Positions 1 through 10,724 of a stretch of 64,000 bases of DNA are shown here, piece after piece; within the stretch, counting starts at the first letter, position 1, and the number at the start of each line of letters is the position of its first letter. Both the position numbers and the translations under genes were made by a program. The stretch is from Lethocerus indicus (Eukaryota > Arthropoda > Insecta > Hemiptera > Belostomatidae), in assembly GCA_019843655.1 (NCBI GenBank), contig JACDQD010000127.1, forward strand, positions 1 through 64,000, in the 5' to 3' direction. The notes under the pieces are model-generated. The model saw only the letters and a program-made list of their open reading frames with translations, did no database searches and was not told the DNA's origin.

Positions 1-870
1 GTCTCAGTAGGCCTGTTTGGAACTCCTAGTCTTCAGGTAGTCGTCCTCCAGTGTCTCGAGGAGGCCCTGTCTAGGACTCACCTAGTCTTCGGTAGTCGTC
101 CTCCAGTTTGGACTCACCATCTCATCTTCCAGTGTATCGTCCTCCAGTTTAGAGACTCACTTGTCTTCTGGTGATCCTTCGGTGTCTCGAGCCTGTCAAG
201 GCTCACCTCGTCTTCTGGTAGTCGTCCTCTCAGTTTCAGACTCACCTCGTCTTCAGTAGTCGTCCTCCAGTTGTCTTCTGGTAGTCGTCCTCCTGGTTGT
301 CTTCTGGTAGTCGTCCTCCGGTTTTGGACTCACCTCGTCTTCCAGTAGTCGTCCTCCCGTTTCGGACTCACCTTGTCTTCTGGTAGTCGTCCTTCGGTTT
401 TGGACTCAACCACGTCTTCAGTAGTCGTCCTCCCCTGGTGTCTCAGGCCCTGTCAAGGAGCTCACCTAGTCTTCAAGTATAGTCGTCCTCCAGGTGTCTC
501 AGGCCCCAGTCTGGGGCTTCCGGTATAGTCGTCTCCCGGTGTCTCGAGGCCTGTCTAGGCTCACCTAGTCTTCCGGTATAGTCGTCCTCGGTTTACAGGA
601 ACCACGTCTTCCGGTAGTCTCACTCCCCCTCCCAGTGTCTCGAGGCCCCTGTCAAGGGCTCAGCTAGTCTTCAGTATGTCGTCCTCCAGGTGTCTCGAGG
701 CCCCAGTCTAGGGCTTCCGGTATAGTCCCGTCCTCCCGGTGTCTCCAGAGGCCCCTGTCTGAGGCTCCTCGTCTTCCGGCAGTCGTCCTCCCCGGTTTCC
801 GGACTCTCCTCGTCTTCCGGTAGTGTCGTCCTCCCGGTTTCGGACTCACCTCGTCTTCCGGTAGTCGTCC
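1..870. repeat. GC-rich minisatellite, family M1 (reverse orientation)
   Basis: Imperfect tandem units built on GTCTTCCGGTAGTCGTCCTCC and GGTTTCGGACTCACCTC. The reverse complement matches the unit of the large array at 52.3-55.3 kb (GAGGACGACTACCGAAGG ... GAG|GTAAGC), so this is the same family on the other strand. It runs off the left edge of the window. Units here are much more degraded than in the 52-55 kb array. The short open frames in it are repeat translations. Confidence 0.85.
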
Positions 871-1069
871 TCGATATCTTCCCGTTCCGCCCGATCGTCG
901 GACCCTCGGGTCCCTATGCTGACGCCGCTAATGATCTTCCCTCCTCACCGCACTTCCAGCTCCGAGTCTCCTTCGTTTGTCCGTTGTGTTACGGAAGAAT
1001 TATACAGCTGGCGGCCTCCTTTATCTTCCATTCTTGAGTACGGTGGGAAGCTACTGAATTGTCCTTCAG

Positions 1070-1674
1070 GAAGCGGGGGTGGAGGGGCAGGTCGCCACGG
1101 AAGAATTACCCGGCGGATCCGTCCCCCCCCCTCCGACGTTAGGTAAACCGGTCTTCTACCGACGGCAATTTATTCGCTTAAATATTATCACAAAATACCC
1201 GGTCCTCCGGGTCACAAACACACATATATATATATATATAGTGGGAATAGAAGAAATGATTTTAAACAATTGGTCAATTCTTTACGGTAGATGAGGCGAA
1301 GAGCAGAGTCTCACGAAATACAAGAAAGTCGACGGTTGAGTCCTCCTCGGGCGAGGACCAGAAGAGGTCGACCCGGTGAAAACTGAGAGGTAAAGCGCCC
1401 TCGGAAGGTGGGACGACTTAGTCAAAGTACTTCGGTATCGGCTTTCGCTTAGCTCCCGTGCGTTAAGGTACCTAATTAGGGGGATATGACGAGGTCGGCT
1501 GTAACGTAAATAGGGTACGGTTTGGGTACATTTAAGATGAAAAATTAACTGACCTCTTCACCACAAGAGCCGCCAAGTTCCATTTCATCGCCGGGTCAAA
1601 AAGAGAGAATTGTATCAGGTGTACCAAAGTAATCCTAGTAATTCATTTCTATTTTGTCAAAACTGAAATATTTA

Positions 1675-1708
<34 letters not shown>

Positions 1709-4014
1709 TCGCCAATATTATCAACAACTCTCCGGCCACATTCTACGACATTGAAGAACTCCTCAAGATCCCGCACTTAAGTTTGTTTTTCACAATACAA
1801 AATTTGATTCTACGATACATTTCAGGTTTCTTCCGTCGGAGGACGACAAAATTTTTTTCCTCTCTATTTATATTATTATTTATCGATTTTTGAATTGTTA
1901 TATTTCGGCAGTGGAAAGGAGACAAGAGGAGGAGGAGGAGGAGGAGGAGGCGGCAACAGTTCGTACAGGAAATCATCCAACGCGGGGATAACACAAGAAT
2001 TGTTGGGTAATATATTAGATTTATTTATTTCTATTTTAACACTTGTTCCAGAAAAATCGAAAATTTTTGAAATTTCAAAAATTTCGCCCCGATTTGTGTT
2101 CCGATACTCGGTCGACAAGTGTCCCCAAAAGTGAGTTACACTTGGCCCTGCTGAAAGGAGAGTTGAAAATTTGTTGAAATTTCAACAATTTCACCCAACA
2201 AGTGTCCCAAAGTGAGTTACACTTGTTCCAGAAAAATCGAAAATTTTTGAAATTTCAAAAATTTCGCCCAATTTGTGTTCCGATACTCGGTCGACAAGTG
2301 TCCCCAAAAGTGAGTTACACTTGCCCCTGCTGAAAGGAGAGTTGAAAATTTGTTGAAATTTCAAAATTTCACCCAACAAGTGTCCCAAAGTGAGTTACAC
2401 TTGCTCCAGAAAATCGAAAATTTTTGAAATTTCAAAAATTTCGCCCCAATTTGTGTTCGATACTCGGTCGACAAGTGTCCCCAAAAGTGAGTTACACTTG
2501 CCCCTGCTGAAAGGAGAGTTGAAAATTTGTTGAATAATTTCACCCAACAAGTGTCCCAAAGTGAGTTACACTTGCTCCTGAAAAATCGAAAATTTTTGAA
2601 ATTTCAAAAATTTCGCCCAATTTGTGTTCCGATACTCGGTCGACAAGTGTCCCCAAAAGTGAGTTACACTTGCCCCTGCTGAAAGGAGAGTTGAAAATTT
2701 GTTGAAATTTCAACAATTTCACCCAACAAGTGTCCCAAAGTGAGTTACACTTGCTCCTGAGAAAATCGAAAATTTTTGAAATTTCAAAAATTTCACCCCA
2801 ATTTGTGTTCGATACTCGGTCGACAAGTGTCCCCAAAAGTGAGTTACACTTGCCCCTGCTTAAAGGAGAGTTGAAAATTTGTTGAAATTTCAAAAATTTC
2901 ACCCAACAAGTGTCCCAAAGTGAGTTACACTTGTTCCAGAAAAATCGAAAATTTTTGAAATTTCAAAAATTTCTGATTTGTTTTCGATGCTTTCCAGACA
3001 AGTGTCCCAAAAGTGAGTTACACTTGCCCCTGCTGAAAGGAGAGTTGAAAATTTGTTGAAATTTCAACAATTTCACCCAACAAGTGTCCCAAAGTGAGTT
3101 ACACTTGCTCCTGAGAAAATCGAAAATTTTTGAAATTTCAAAAATTTCGCCCAATTTGTGTTCGATATCTTTCGATCGATTGACAAGTGTCCCAAAGTGA
3201 GTTACACTTGCTCCTGAGAAAATCGAAAATTTTTGAAATTTCAAGAATTTCGCCCGATTTTTGTTCGATATCTTTCGATCGATTGACAAGTGTCCCAAAG
3301 TGAGTTACACTTGCCCCTGCTGAAAGGAGAGTTGAAAATTTGTTGAAATTTCAACAATTTCACCCAACAAGTGTCCCAAAGTGAGTTACACTTGCTCCTG
3401 AGAAAATCGAAAATTTTTGAAATTTCAAAAATTTCGCCCAATTTGTGTTCCATACTCGGTCGACAAGTGTCCCCAAAAGTGAGTTACACTTGCCCCTGCT
3501 TAAAGGAGAGTTGAAAATTTGTTGAAATTTCAAAAATTTCACCCAACAAGTGTCCCAAAGTGAGTTACACTTGTCCCAGAAAAATCGAAAATTTTTGAAA
3601 TTTCAAAAATTTCGCCCAATTTGTGTTCGATACTCGGTCGACAAGTGTCCCCAAAAGTGAGTTACACTTGCCCTGCTGAAAGGAGAGTTGAAAATTTGTT
3701 GAAATTTCAATAATTTCACCCAACAAGTGTCCCAAAGTGAGTTACACTTGCTCCTGAAAAATTGAAAATTTTGAAATTTCAAAAATTTCGCCTCCTAATT
3801 TGATACGACAAGTTTCCCCAAAAGTGAGTTTACACTTGCCTGAATGAAAAATCGAAAATTTCATTTTATTTAGTCTCTGCGAAAAATTTCACAGGACAGT
3901 TATTTTCTTTCATTACGAATATAATAGTAGCTATTTTTTTTTCTATCTTTCAGTCTGTACAGAGGCGAAAGGAGGACAAAGTGAGAGCGTTGTCAGCTAC
4001 AAGGAGAATTACAC
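1070..4014 (+). CDS. candidate exon chain, unknown protein (weak)
   Basis: I do not recognise a protein. Four segments join with matching phases and no stop: 1070-1142 (acceptor TGTCCTTCAG, donor GTAAAC, begins EAGVEGQVATEEL and contains PPPPTL), 1291-about 1366 (acceptor CTTTACGGTAG, contains VESSSGEDQKR; ends at donor GTGAAA, or at the in-frame TGA if unspliced), 1914-2006 (acceptor TTTCGGCAG, a Gly run from a GGA tract, then SSYRKSSNAG), and 3960-4014 (acceptor CTATCTTTCAG, CTEAKGGQSESVVSYKE). The composition suggests a disordered tail. There is no start codon or clear last exon, and satellite S1 fills the last intron. It could easily be chance. Confidence 0.22.
1668..1710. repeat. (TA)n tract beside a MITE-like fragment
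   Basis: A (TA)n run is followed at 1710-1770 by CCAATATTATCAACAACTC and GAAGAACTCCTCAAGA. The same words occur at 6580, 7095 and 38680 in the MITE family with AAAGTAATCGACA ends, so this looks like an old fragment of that family. Confidence 0.5.
2040..3850. repeat. satellite S1, double unit with palindromic cores
   Basis: A tandem array of two alternating half-units. One carries CGAAAATTTTTGAAATTTC and a CTCGGTCGACAAGTG junction. The other carries CTGCTGAAAGGAGAGTTG and TTGTTGAAATTTCAAC. Each half ends in the core CAAGTGTCCCAAAGTGAG followed by TTACACTTG, whose outer 7-mers CAAGTGT/ACACTTG are inverted repeats. Later copies (3120-3320) have a variant junction with TTTCGATCGATTG. Open frames on the minus strand here (CNSLWDTC..., EIFEISKIFDF) are repeat translations. 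The same core occurs in the array at 28.8-34.8 kb. Confidence 0.93.
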
Positions 4015-4174
4015 TCGTAATTGGGCATTTATTGTTTTAACGACTGAAAGTGGTTTCGTTCTTTGTCGTAAATTTTCGTTTTTTCTATTTTCAATTTCAA
4101 TCGTGGCAGTCGGAAGTGCAGTCAACGCCTATTTTTATTGCATGAGCCCATGGATTTTAGTTAAGGATATTATC

Positions 4175-4246
4175 AAAGTAATCGACATTTTGAAATTTGA
4201 ATTTCATTTTATTTCGCTAAAAGAAACATTTTTTAATTAATAATCT

Positions 4247-4280
<34 letters not shown>

Positions 4281-4292
4281 CTCTTATTTCAG
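4175..4292. mobile_element. MITE-like element, left end plus (TA)n
   Basis: Begins with AAAGTAATCGACATTTTGA, then an A/T-rich body with ATTTCGCTAAAAGAAAC and a (TA)n run at 4250-4278. The left end matches those at 6483, 6997 and 8795. No clear right end is seen before the next array starts. Confidence 0.55.
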
Positions 4293-4299
4293 AACTTCT

Positions 4300-6150
4300 T
4301 ACACAATTCCTTCTAGAGTCTTGAGAACTGCCCCTAGAAGGTTCTTCCACAATGTTTCAGAGAACCTTCTGGAAGGTCCAGAAGTTTCAGAAGATTCTAG
4401 AATGTTTCAGAAGGTTCTAGAATGAAACTCTAAGAAGAACGTTCTTAGTTCTAGAGGTTCTGAATGTTCCAGAAGATTCTTGAAACGCCATCTAGTTCTG
4501 TCTTCTGGAGCCTTTCAGAAGATTCTAGAACAAGAAGAAGTTCTAAGAAGATCTTCTGAAATTTCTTCTAAGATGTTCCAGAAGATTCTGAAGAATGTTC
4601 TAAGTTTCAGAAGATTCTAGAAGGCTCTGAAATGTTTCTTAGAAGAATCTTCTGGAGATTCTAGAGCTTCGAGTGTTCTGAAACTTTCAGAACCATATAG
4701 AAAATGTTTGAAGAAGTTCTGAAAATTTAGATGAAATTTCTGCTCTGGAAATGTTTCAGAAGGTTCTGACATATTTCCAGAAGAGTCCTAGAATCCTGAA
4801 AGGTTCTGAAATGTTTCAGAAGATTTAGAAGGTACTTCAAGATCTCTAGAAGAAGAAGGTCTTCTGTAGAACAATCTTCAGAAACATTCTACAAGGTTCT
4901 GGAATGTTTCAGAAGATTCAGAAGAATTCTGGAAACATGAATTTCAGATAATTCTAGAGTTCTGAAATGTTTCAGAAGATTCTAAGGTTCTGGAATTCAG
5001 AAGGCCTTCTAGAAGGTCTTCTGAAACATTTCAGAATTCTAGAGGCTCTAAGAAGGTCTCTAATTTCAGAACCTTCTAGTTCTAGAGTTCTGAAATTTCA
5101 GAAGATTCTAAAGGTTGAAATGAGATCAGAAGATTCTAGAAGGTTCCAGAACCTTCTTAGAAGGCTCTAGAAGGTCTGAAACATGTTTCCCAGAAGATTC
5201 TAGAAGTGTTCTATTTTAGAATATTCTAGAAGAAAAAAAACAAGCCTAGAAGATTCTAGAGCCTTCTCTTCAGAATTTTTAGGAGGCTCTAAATGATTCC
5301 AGAAGAGCCTCCTAGAAAATGTTCTAAGAGTGTTCTAAATTTCAGAAGGTTTGAATGTTTCAGGAAGCTTCTGAAATGTTTCAGAACCATTAGAGTTCTG
5401 AAATTTCAGAGTGTTTTAGAAAGGTTCTGAAATGTTTCAGAAGATTCTAGAACTTCTGAAACTAAACCTTCTAGGCCTTCTAGGTTCTGAATTTCAGAAC
5501 CATATGAAACCTTTAGAATCTTCTGAAACATCCCAGAACCATCTAGAGCCTTCTAAGATGAAACATTTCTGCTTTAGAAGGTTCTGAGCCTTCTAGAATT
5601 CTGAACCTTTTAGAGCTCCTAAATTTTGAAATATTTCTAGGAATGTTCTCAGAAGATTCTTCAGAATCCCAGAACCATCTAGAAGGTTTCAGAACCGCTA
5701 AAATTTCAGAATGTTTCTAGAATCTTGAAAATGTTTCAGTTCTGGTTCTGGAATGTTTCAACATTTCAGAACCTTTTAAATCTTCCTCCCAGCAACATTC
5801 CAGACTTCTAGAGCTTCTGAAACCTTCCAGCTTCTTTTAGAGCTCTCTGGAATCTTCTTGAACATTTCAGTGCTTCTAGAGCCTTCTAGAACTGAAATCA
5901 GGCCTTCTAGAATTTTCTGAAACATTTCAGAACCTTCTAGAATCTTCTGAATCTGAAAGAAACATTTCAGAGCCTTGAATCTTCTGAAACATTTCAGAAC
6001 CTTCTAGAATCTTTCTGAAACATCCTAGAACTTTAGAGCCTTCAGAATCTTCTAGAACCTTCATTTCAGAACCTTCTAGAATCTTCTGAAACATTTCGAA
6101 CCTTCTAGAATCTTCTGAAACATTTCAGAACCTTCTAGAACCACCCGTGG
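4300..6150. repeat. heat-shock-element-like array 1 (GAAnnTTC units)
   Basis: About 1.85 kb of 10-bp-period sequence such as AGAAGATTCTAGAAGGTTCT, interspersed with TGAAATGTTTCAGAA. Many stretches fit the HSF consensus GAAnnTTCnnGAAnnTTC exactly; others are broken by indels. Because the unit is palindromic the array reads the same on both strands. No gene is seen in it. Confidence 0.85.
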
Positions 6151-6482
6151 TCGCATCAGGAAGGTTGAGAACCGTCGATTTCTAACAGAGATTTCATTAT
6201 AACCTTACAATATTTTTGTAGCGAGGTAATATCAGTAGCGGGACGTTAGGTTGGGATTTACCCGAAAATCAGTATCACTCCGTCGAAGAATTTCCTTTTT
6301 TTTTTTTTAACAAATTGTCGAGGTAAAATTCGTGTGACTAAATATCGTTCCGTTTTGTTGCAGAAAACTGAGGAGGTAAAGCGAAAAGAGACGGTGCTCG
6401 ACTAAACGTTTTCGACTAAATTTGTCGTTCGAATTGAAAAACTGTGAAAAAAAAACAATATCATTTACAGGTGGGTACACAC
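6150..6482. other. non-repetitive gap, no gene seen
   Basis: Contains an acceptor-like TTTTGTTGCAG at about 6350-6361 followed by AAAACTGAGGAGGTAAAGC, a sequence also found in similar form at 1377-1396 (GAAAACTGAGAGGTAAAGC). Read from the acceptor it gives a 13-codon frame, KTEEVKRKETVLD, and a stop. I cannot connect it to another exon in phase. Confidence 0.3.
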
Positions 6483-6668
6483 AAAAGTAATCGACATTTT
6501 TGAAATATGGAATTCGTTTTATTTTGCCAAAAAAAAAGAAAATTTTATTAATAATACTATATATATATATATATATATAAACAACTCTCCGGCAAACTCT
6601 CTCCCTGTTGAGGAATTCCTCGAAACCGAAAAAATATTTTATTTTTTATCGAATAGTCGATTACTTTC
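6483..6668. mobile_element. MITE-like element with AAAGTAATCGAC ends
   Basis: Left end AAAAGTAATCGACATTTTTG at 6483. Right end AATAGTCGATTACTTTC at about 6651-6667 is its approximate reverse complement. The body holds ATTTTGCCAAAAAAAAAG, a (TA)n run, then ACAACTCTCCGGC and GAGGAATTCCTCGA. It is about 185 bp long and has no coding capacity. Confidence 0.7.
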
Positions 6669-6895
6669 GGTTACACCTCGATTATACACGAGATCGTCTT
6701 TTAAAATTGTTCTAATTACTATATATACATATATATATATATTTTTAATTATATTTTAAAGCGAGGCTGTTTTTGTATTTTATCAATTTTTAGATTATTA
6801 TTAACGCGTCGAAAATATTTGTTTTCGGCTTTTATTCGAATGTATAAAGAAAACAACAAATATATAATGCGATAATTTAGTTTTTTAACTATACG

Positions 6896-6896
6896 T

Positions 6897-6942
<46 letters not shown>
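6896..6942. repeat. (TA)n microsatellite
   Basis: Long uninterrupted TA run. It lies just left of the next MITE-like copy. The minus-strand YIYIYI open frame is this run translated. Confidence 0.9.
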
Positions 6943-6996
6943 TGAAATAAAATATTTTCAATTTATTTATTCACCGATCGTCATTTATTTCCCGTG

Positions 6997-7178
6997 CAAA
7001 AGTAATCGACATTTTGATATTTTGAATTTAAATTTTATTTTTTTGAAAAAAGAAACTTTAATTTTTAATCTATACTATATTATATTCACCGATATTATCG
7101 ACAATTTTCTCTCTCTTGAATAAGAACTCCTCGAGACAAAAAAAAAATACATTTTTATCGAATTGTCGATTACTTTTA
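6997..7178. mobile_element. MITE-like element, best-preserved inverted ends
   Basis: Left end AAAAGTAATCGACATTTTG; right end CGAATTGTCGATTACTTTT. The ends are inverted repeats of about 17 bp. The 180-bp body matches the 6483 copy (TTTGAATTTAAATTTTATTT, then ATTATCGACAA, then GAACTCCTCGAGAC). The family usually carries a (TA)n run in the middle, but this copy has only a short one. Confidence 0.75.
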
Positions 7179-7179
7179 T

Positions 7180-8790
7180 AAATAATACCTGTTCATAAAT
7201 ACCTGTACTCATCTAATAATATTTATATATCTTGTGTTAATAATTAAAAATAATTTAGCTTGAATAGTTGTTAACAATAGTGTGAATTTGGTGGCCCCTG
7301 GTGGCGATTTTTGAAACTATCACCGCCCTTATCGGTAAAATACTGACCCTCCCCCTGGCGGTGATTTCTCGAACTACCACGAGTTTTGTAATAAAAGCTG
7401 TACTGTAATTAAAAGTTTGGTGTCGAAGTCGTAAAAGTTAATAGAATTGAAAAATAAGCCGAAAATTGGGCGGAAAAATTTTAAAAAAATAAAATTTTCA
7501 TTTCAACGTCTCGACAACGTACAAAATATGTTGGATGCCTCACCTTGAAGGTGGACTGGAAAAAATTTTGAATTTTTTTTTTTAATTTTTCGCCTCTCAA
7601 TATCTCATCGTCCCAATAAGAGTATGGGAGTTTAATTAAAAAAAAAATTAATCGATCCAAATTTTTTGGGGGATGGAGGCCCCCAAAATTCGAGGTACAG
7701 AAAAAACAAACCAGGCGTTCGGTGAAAATCATCGGTCGGTAAATTAAGTTTCGATTTGAGAGGGTGCCCCAGCCCCCTCCCCCCACCACCGGGCTGTACA
7801 CGTGTTTATACACGTGTTGTATACACGTATCCTTCCCACACCCAAGCAGATGTCGGAGGTCGCACGGATGAGTGGTCGGCGGCCCCCCCCAGCCCCACTC
7901 AGAATCGAATAGTGCCACTTTAATTGCACTATAATAGAAGGGGAGGTGGATATGGAGGGTAGACGCTCCATTAGCCCCGAGATCATCATATTCCGACGAA
8001 ACCTCCCTCCCTCCTTCATGGTCTGTCGGGTCATCATCGGGCTTTTAACTGTAACCCGACAGGGGCCGGGGGGGGTTGAGGGGGTTTCGAATTCGAAGTG
8101 TTACAGTGTTAAAGAGGGTATGCGGCGCACTCCCGCGCCCCCCGGATTTTATTTCTGATTGACGTGGATTTAACCGATTGTTCCCATTTTTGAGGGGGGC
8201 CCCCCCCCCATTTTGTGGGCTGTATTAACGCCGCTAAGATAACATCTATAGAGATATATATATATATAGAGGGGGGTATTTCGAAAACGACAACAATAAC
8301 GTCGGCCCCTCCCACGACCCCTACAGTTCGGTTTTCATTAGGGTTGAAAACCGGACAAAGGGAGGATTTTCACGCCCGCGGGGGGGGGATTAATTAGGGA
8401 AGAAGTGGGGATTTACAGAGGAATTATAAAACGCTTAGAATTGTATAAATAAAAAAAAAAAAGATTCGCCTCCATAGAGGTTTCAACAGGCGGGGGGCGG
8501 GGGGGGGCCATTTAATAAATATATTCAATTTTTTTCCAATCAATAAACGAATACAATAAATAACATCGGTCAATAATAAAGACATATGTATTAAATAACG
8601 CCATAATATAACGCGTTAATAATTTTTTTAATACAATTTTTATATTATATATTTATTCCTCTATGCGCTTAATTAGATCGTATTCCTCTATGCACTGTCG
8701 TTTATATGGCAGGCGTGCAACTGTTGTTTTTTTTTGTCGCGAATTTCGGTCGAAATTTAGTTGGAAATTTTCCTCAATTGTTGGGGGCGG
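7180..8790. other. no gene recognised; G/C homopolymer-rich stretch
   Basis: 7.2-7.75 kb is A/T-rich without recognisable content. At 7797-7833 there are three near-copies of a palindrome, TACACGTGT / TACACGTGT / ATACACGTAT, two with a CACGTG E-box. 7.85-8.5 kb has many G and C runs of 8-10 bases. The open frames on both strands (for example 7481-7918, minus) have no recognisable domain. Confidence 0.4.
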
Positions 8791-8794
8791 ACCG

Positions 8795-8890
8795 AAAAAT
8801 AATCGACATTTTCTACTTTGGAATTTTATTTCTCTAAAATAAAAAATATTTAATTATCAATCTACTAATATATATATATATATATACGGC
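8795..8890. mobile_element. MITE-like left end plus (TA)n
   Basis: AAAAATAATCGACATTTTC, then TTTATTTCTCTAAAATAAAA and a (TA)n run, ending near ACGGCGATAG. It is a truncated member of the AAAGTAATCGACA family. Confidence 0.5.
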
Positions 8891-8909
8891 GATAGTATAA
8901 AACGACGAC

Positions 8910-8975
8910 TGTTCCACAACCTTCTAGATCTTTCCGGAATCTTCTAGAATGTTCTAGAACGTTCTAGAACAACCG
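8910..8975. repeat. short cluster of heat-shock-element units
   Basis: A short island of the pattern that forms the arrays at 4.3 and 10.7 kb: CCGGAATCTTCTAGAATG and TTCTAGAACGTTCTAGAAC. The last part is TTCnnGAAnnTTCnnGAA without mismatch. Confidence 0.7.
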
Positions 8976-8979
8976 CCCT

Positions 8980-10690
8980 GGACGTCGCGCATCTGGAATT
9001 GAGGTTGACAACTGCCGATATTCCCAAATAATAATATTAATAATAATAATATTATACTGTTATATTGGGCTATTTTCTACGATAATTCTCGTATTTTTAG
9101 TAATTCCGATAAATTGAACTACGGCGAGATAATGGTTCGGCGCGCAGGCCCGAGTCGATAACGCCCGCTTGGGAAAATCTACACCTGTTTGTCGATTTTC
9201 ACTGCGGAAAACTCTTGGAAAATACCGTTTTTCCTTTTTTTACGACGATTCAAAAAGAAAAATTGGAAAAATCCCCACCCGACTTATTTTACGAAATGAG
9301 ACGTCGAACGGTTACGAATTTTTTACATAAAAAAATTTTGAATTTTATTTCGCTAAAAAAATTTCCCCCCCGGAAAATTCAATTTTTTTACAATCGGCGT
9401 GACGTCATCAAAGATGGCCGGCCCCCAAAACAGAACCGGACTGCGGAATTGGAAAATCGGAATTTATAGTTTTTTTTTTCCCCCGCGAAAAATTAACAAT
9501 TTCGTTGACTCCAAAAAGAGAGAGATAATTTCAAAGCCGAAATAGGCTTTTTTCGATGGAAAATTGATCGGAATTAATTTAATACGTCGAGGCCGAACAG
9601 CGGAAATATTGGGCGGAAAATAGACGATTTTTAACCGTTTCAATTCACAGGGGGGCGGAAAAAAAAATTATCACGGATAGTTTTGGGAGAAAAATTGAAA
9701 ATTTTCAATTTTCACGCGGCCGTGAAAACAAAATGGCGGCCGTATTTCAGTCGCCATTTTATACTACTGCCTACTTGAGCGGCCGGGCGAAATTGGTTTT
9801 TTCAGAATGAAAATTAATTTTTTAAATTTAATACGATAAATTAGTTGGGTACAGGAATGGCCAGATAAACGGATTTATCCGTTATATTTTACTACAGCCG
9901 ATTTATTCTCGGCCCAAACACTCGGTGTACGGTCTTCTGTATCGCCAAGTTTCGAAGTACTTTTCACGCACGAAATTTATTGTCGAGCGGTGATTTTTAA
10001 AACAGGAGAATTGTCCGTTCGATTATTCTAAATATTATTATACGGGCGAGAGAGAGAGGAAATTCCCGAAATATATTACGGGATGAGGAACCCGAATATA
10101 CATCGATCGGAACGGGGAATAGAAAATGGCGCCGGTTTAGAAAATGGCCGCCGGGCCCCCCCCCCCGGGGGTTTTTCTTTTTACGTTAAAACAGTAATAA
10201 CCGAGGTTTTATATCGACGAAATTTACGTTTTCTCGGCAGACGCGTCATTTTTTATCCAGTTTAAAACTTTTTAACGCGTTTTTCAACGGAAATTCGGTT
10301 CCGAAATCGGCTCGGGAAAAACGCCACATTCCTCGGGCCCGACGAACGAAAATGGCGCCGGTCAATCGACGTGGGATTAAATTTTCCGAAAAGAATTATA
10401 TTCGATACGGAAAAAAATCTCCGCCGAGGTATAAAACAATAAAATATATATTATTGTAAATATTCGCTTACAATATTCATTTATTATCGGACACAGACTA
10501 GTATATTACACATATTTATATATATATTATATATACATTTACAGGTACAGTATTATTATTTGTTAGTTATTGACTAGATAAAGAAAACAACAAGAAAAAA
10601 ACACCGTTTCTCGGTGAAAACGTCGTATATAAACGAAATGGCGTCTATCCGGCTTATTTTCGTGAAGGTTTTTTTTTTCTCGAATATATC
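8980..10690. other. gene-free stretch with repeated AAAATGGCGCC motifs
   Basis: No coding exon was recognised. Sequences close to the YY1 core occur several times: AAAGATGGCCGGC (about 9411), CAAAATGGCGGCCG (about 9729), GAAAATGGCGCC (about 10123), GAAAATGGCCGCC (about 10140) and GAAAATGGCGCC (about 10348). An 84-residue open frame at 9215 has no recognisable domain. Confidence 0.45.
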
Positions 10691-10724
10691 CGATTTACGC
10701 CCGGAACATTTCACGATTCCAAGT

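Noticed and set aside
916..1146. 76-residue + frame with CVTEELYSWRPPLSS, possible extra exon before 1070
   Set aside because: Its frame does not join the 1291 segment without a stop, and its donor is weak; left out of the candidate chain.
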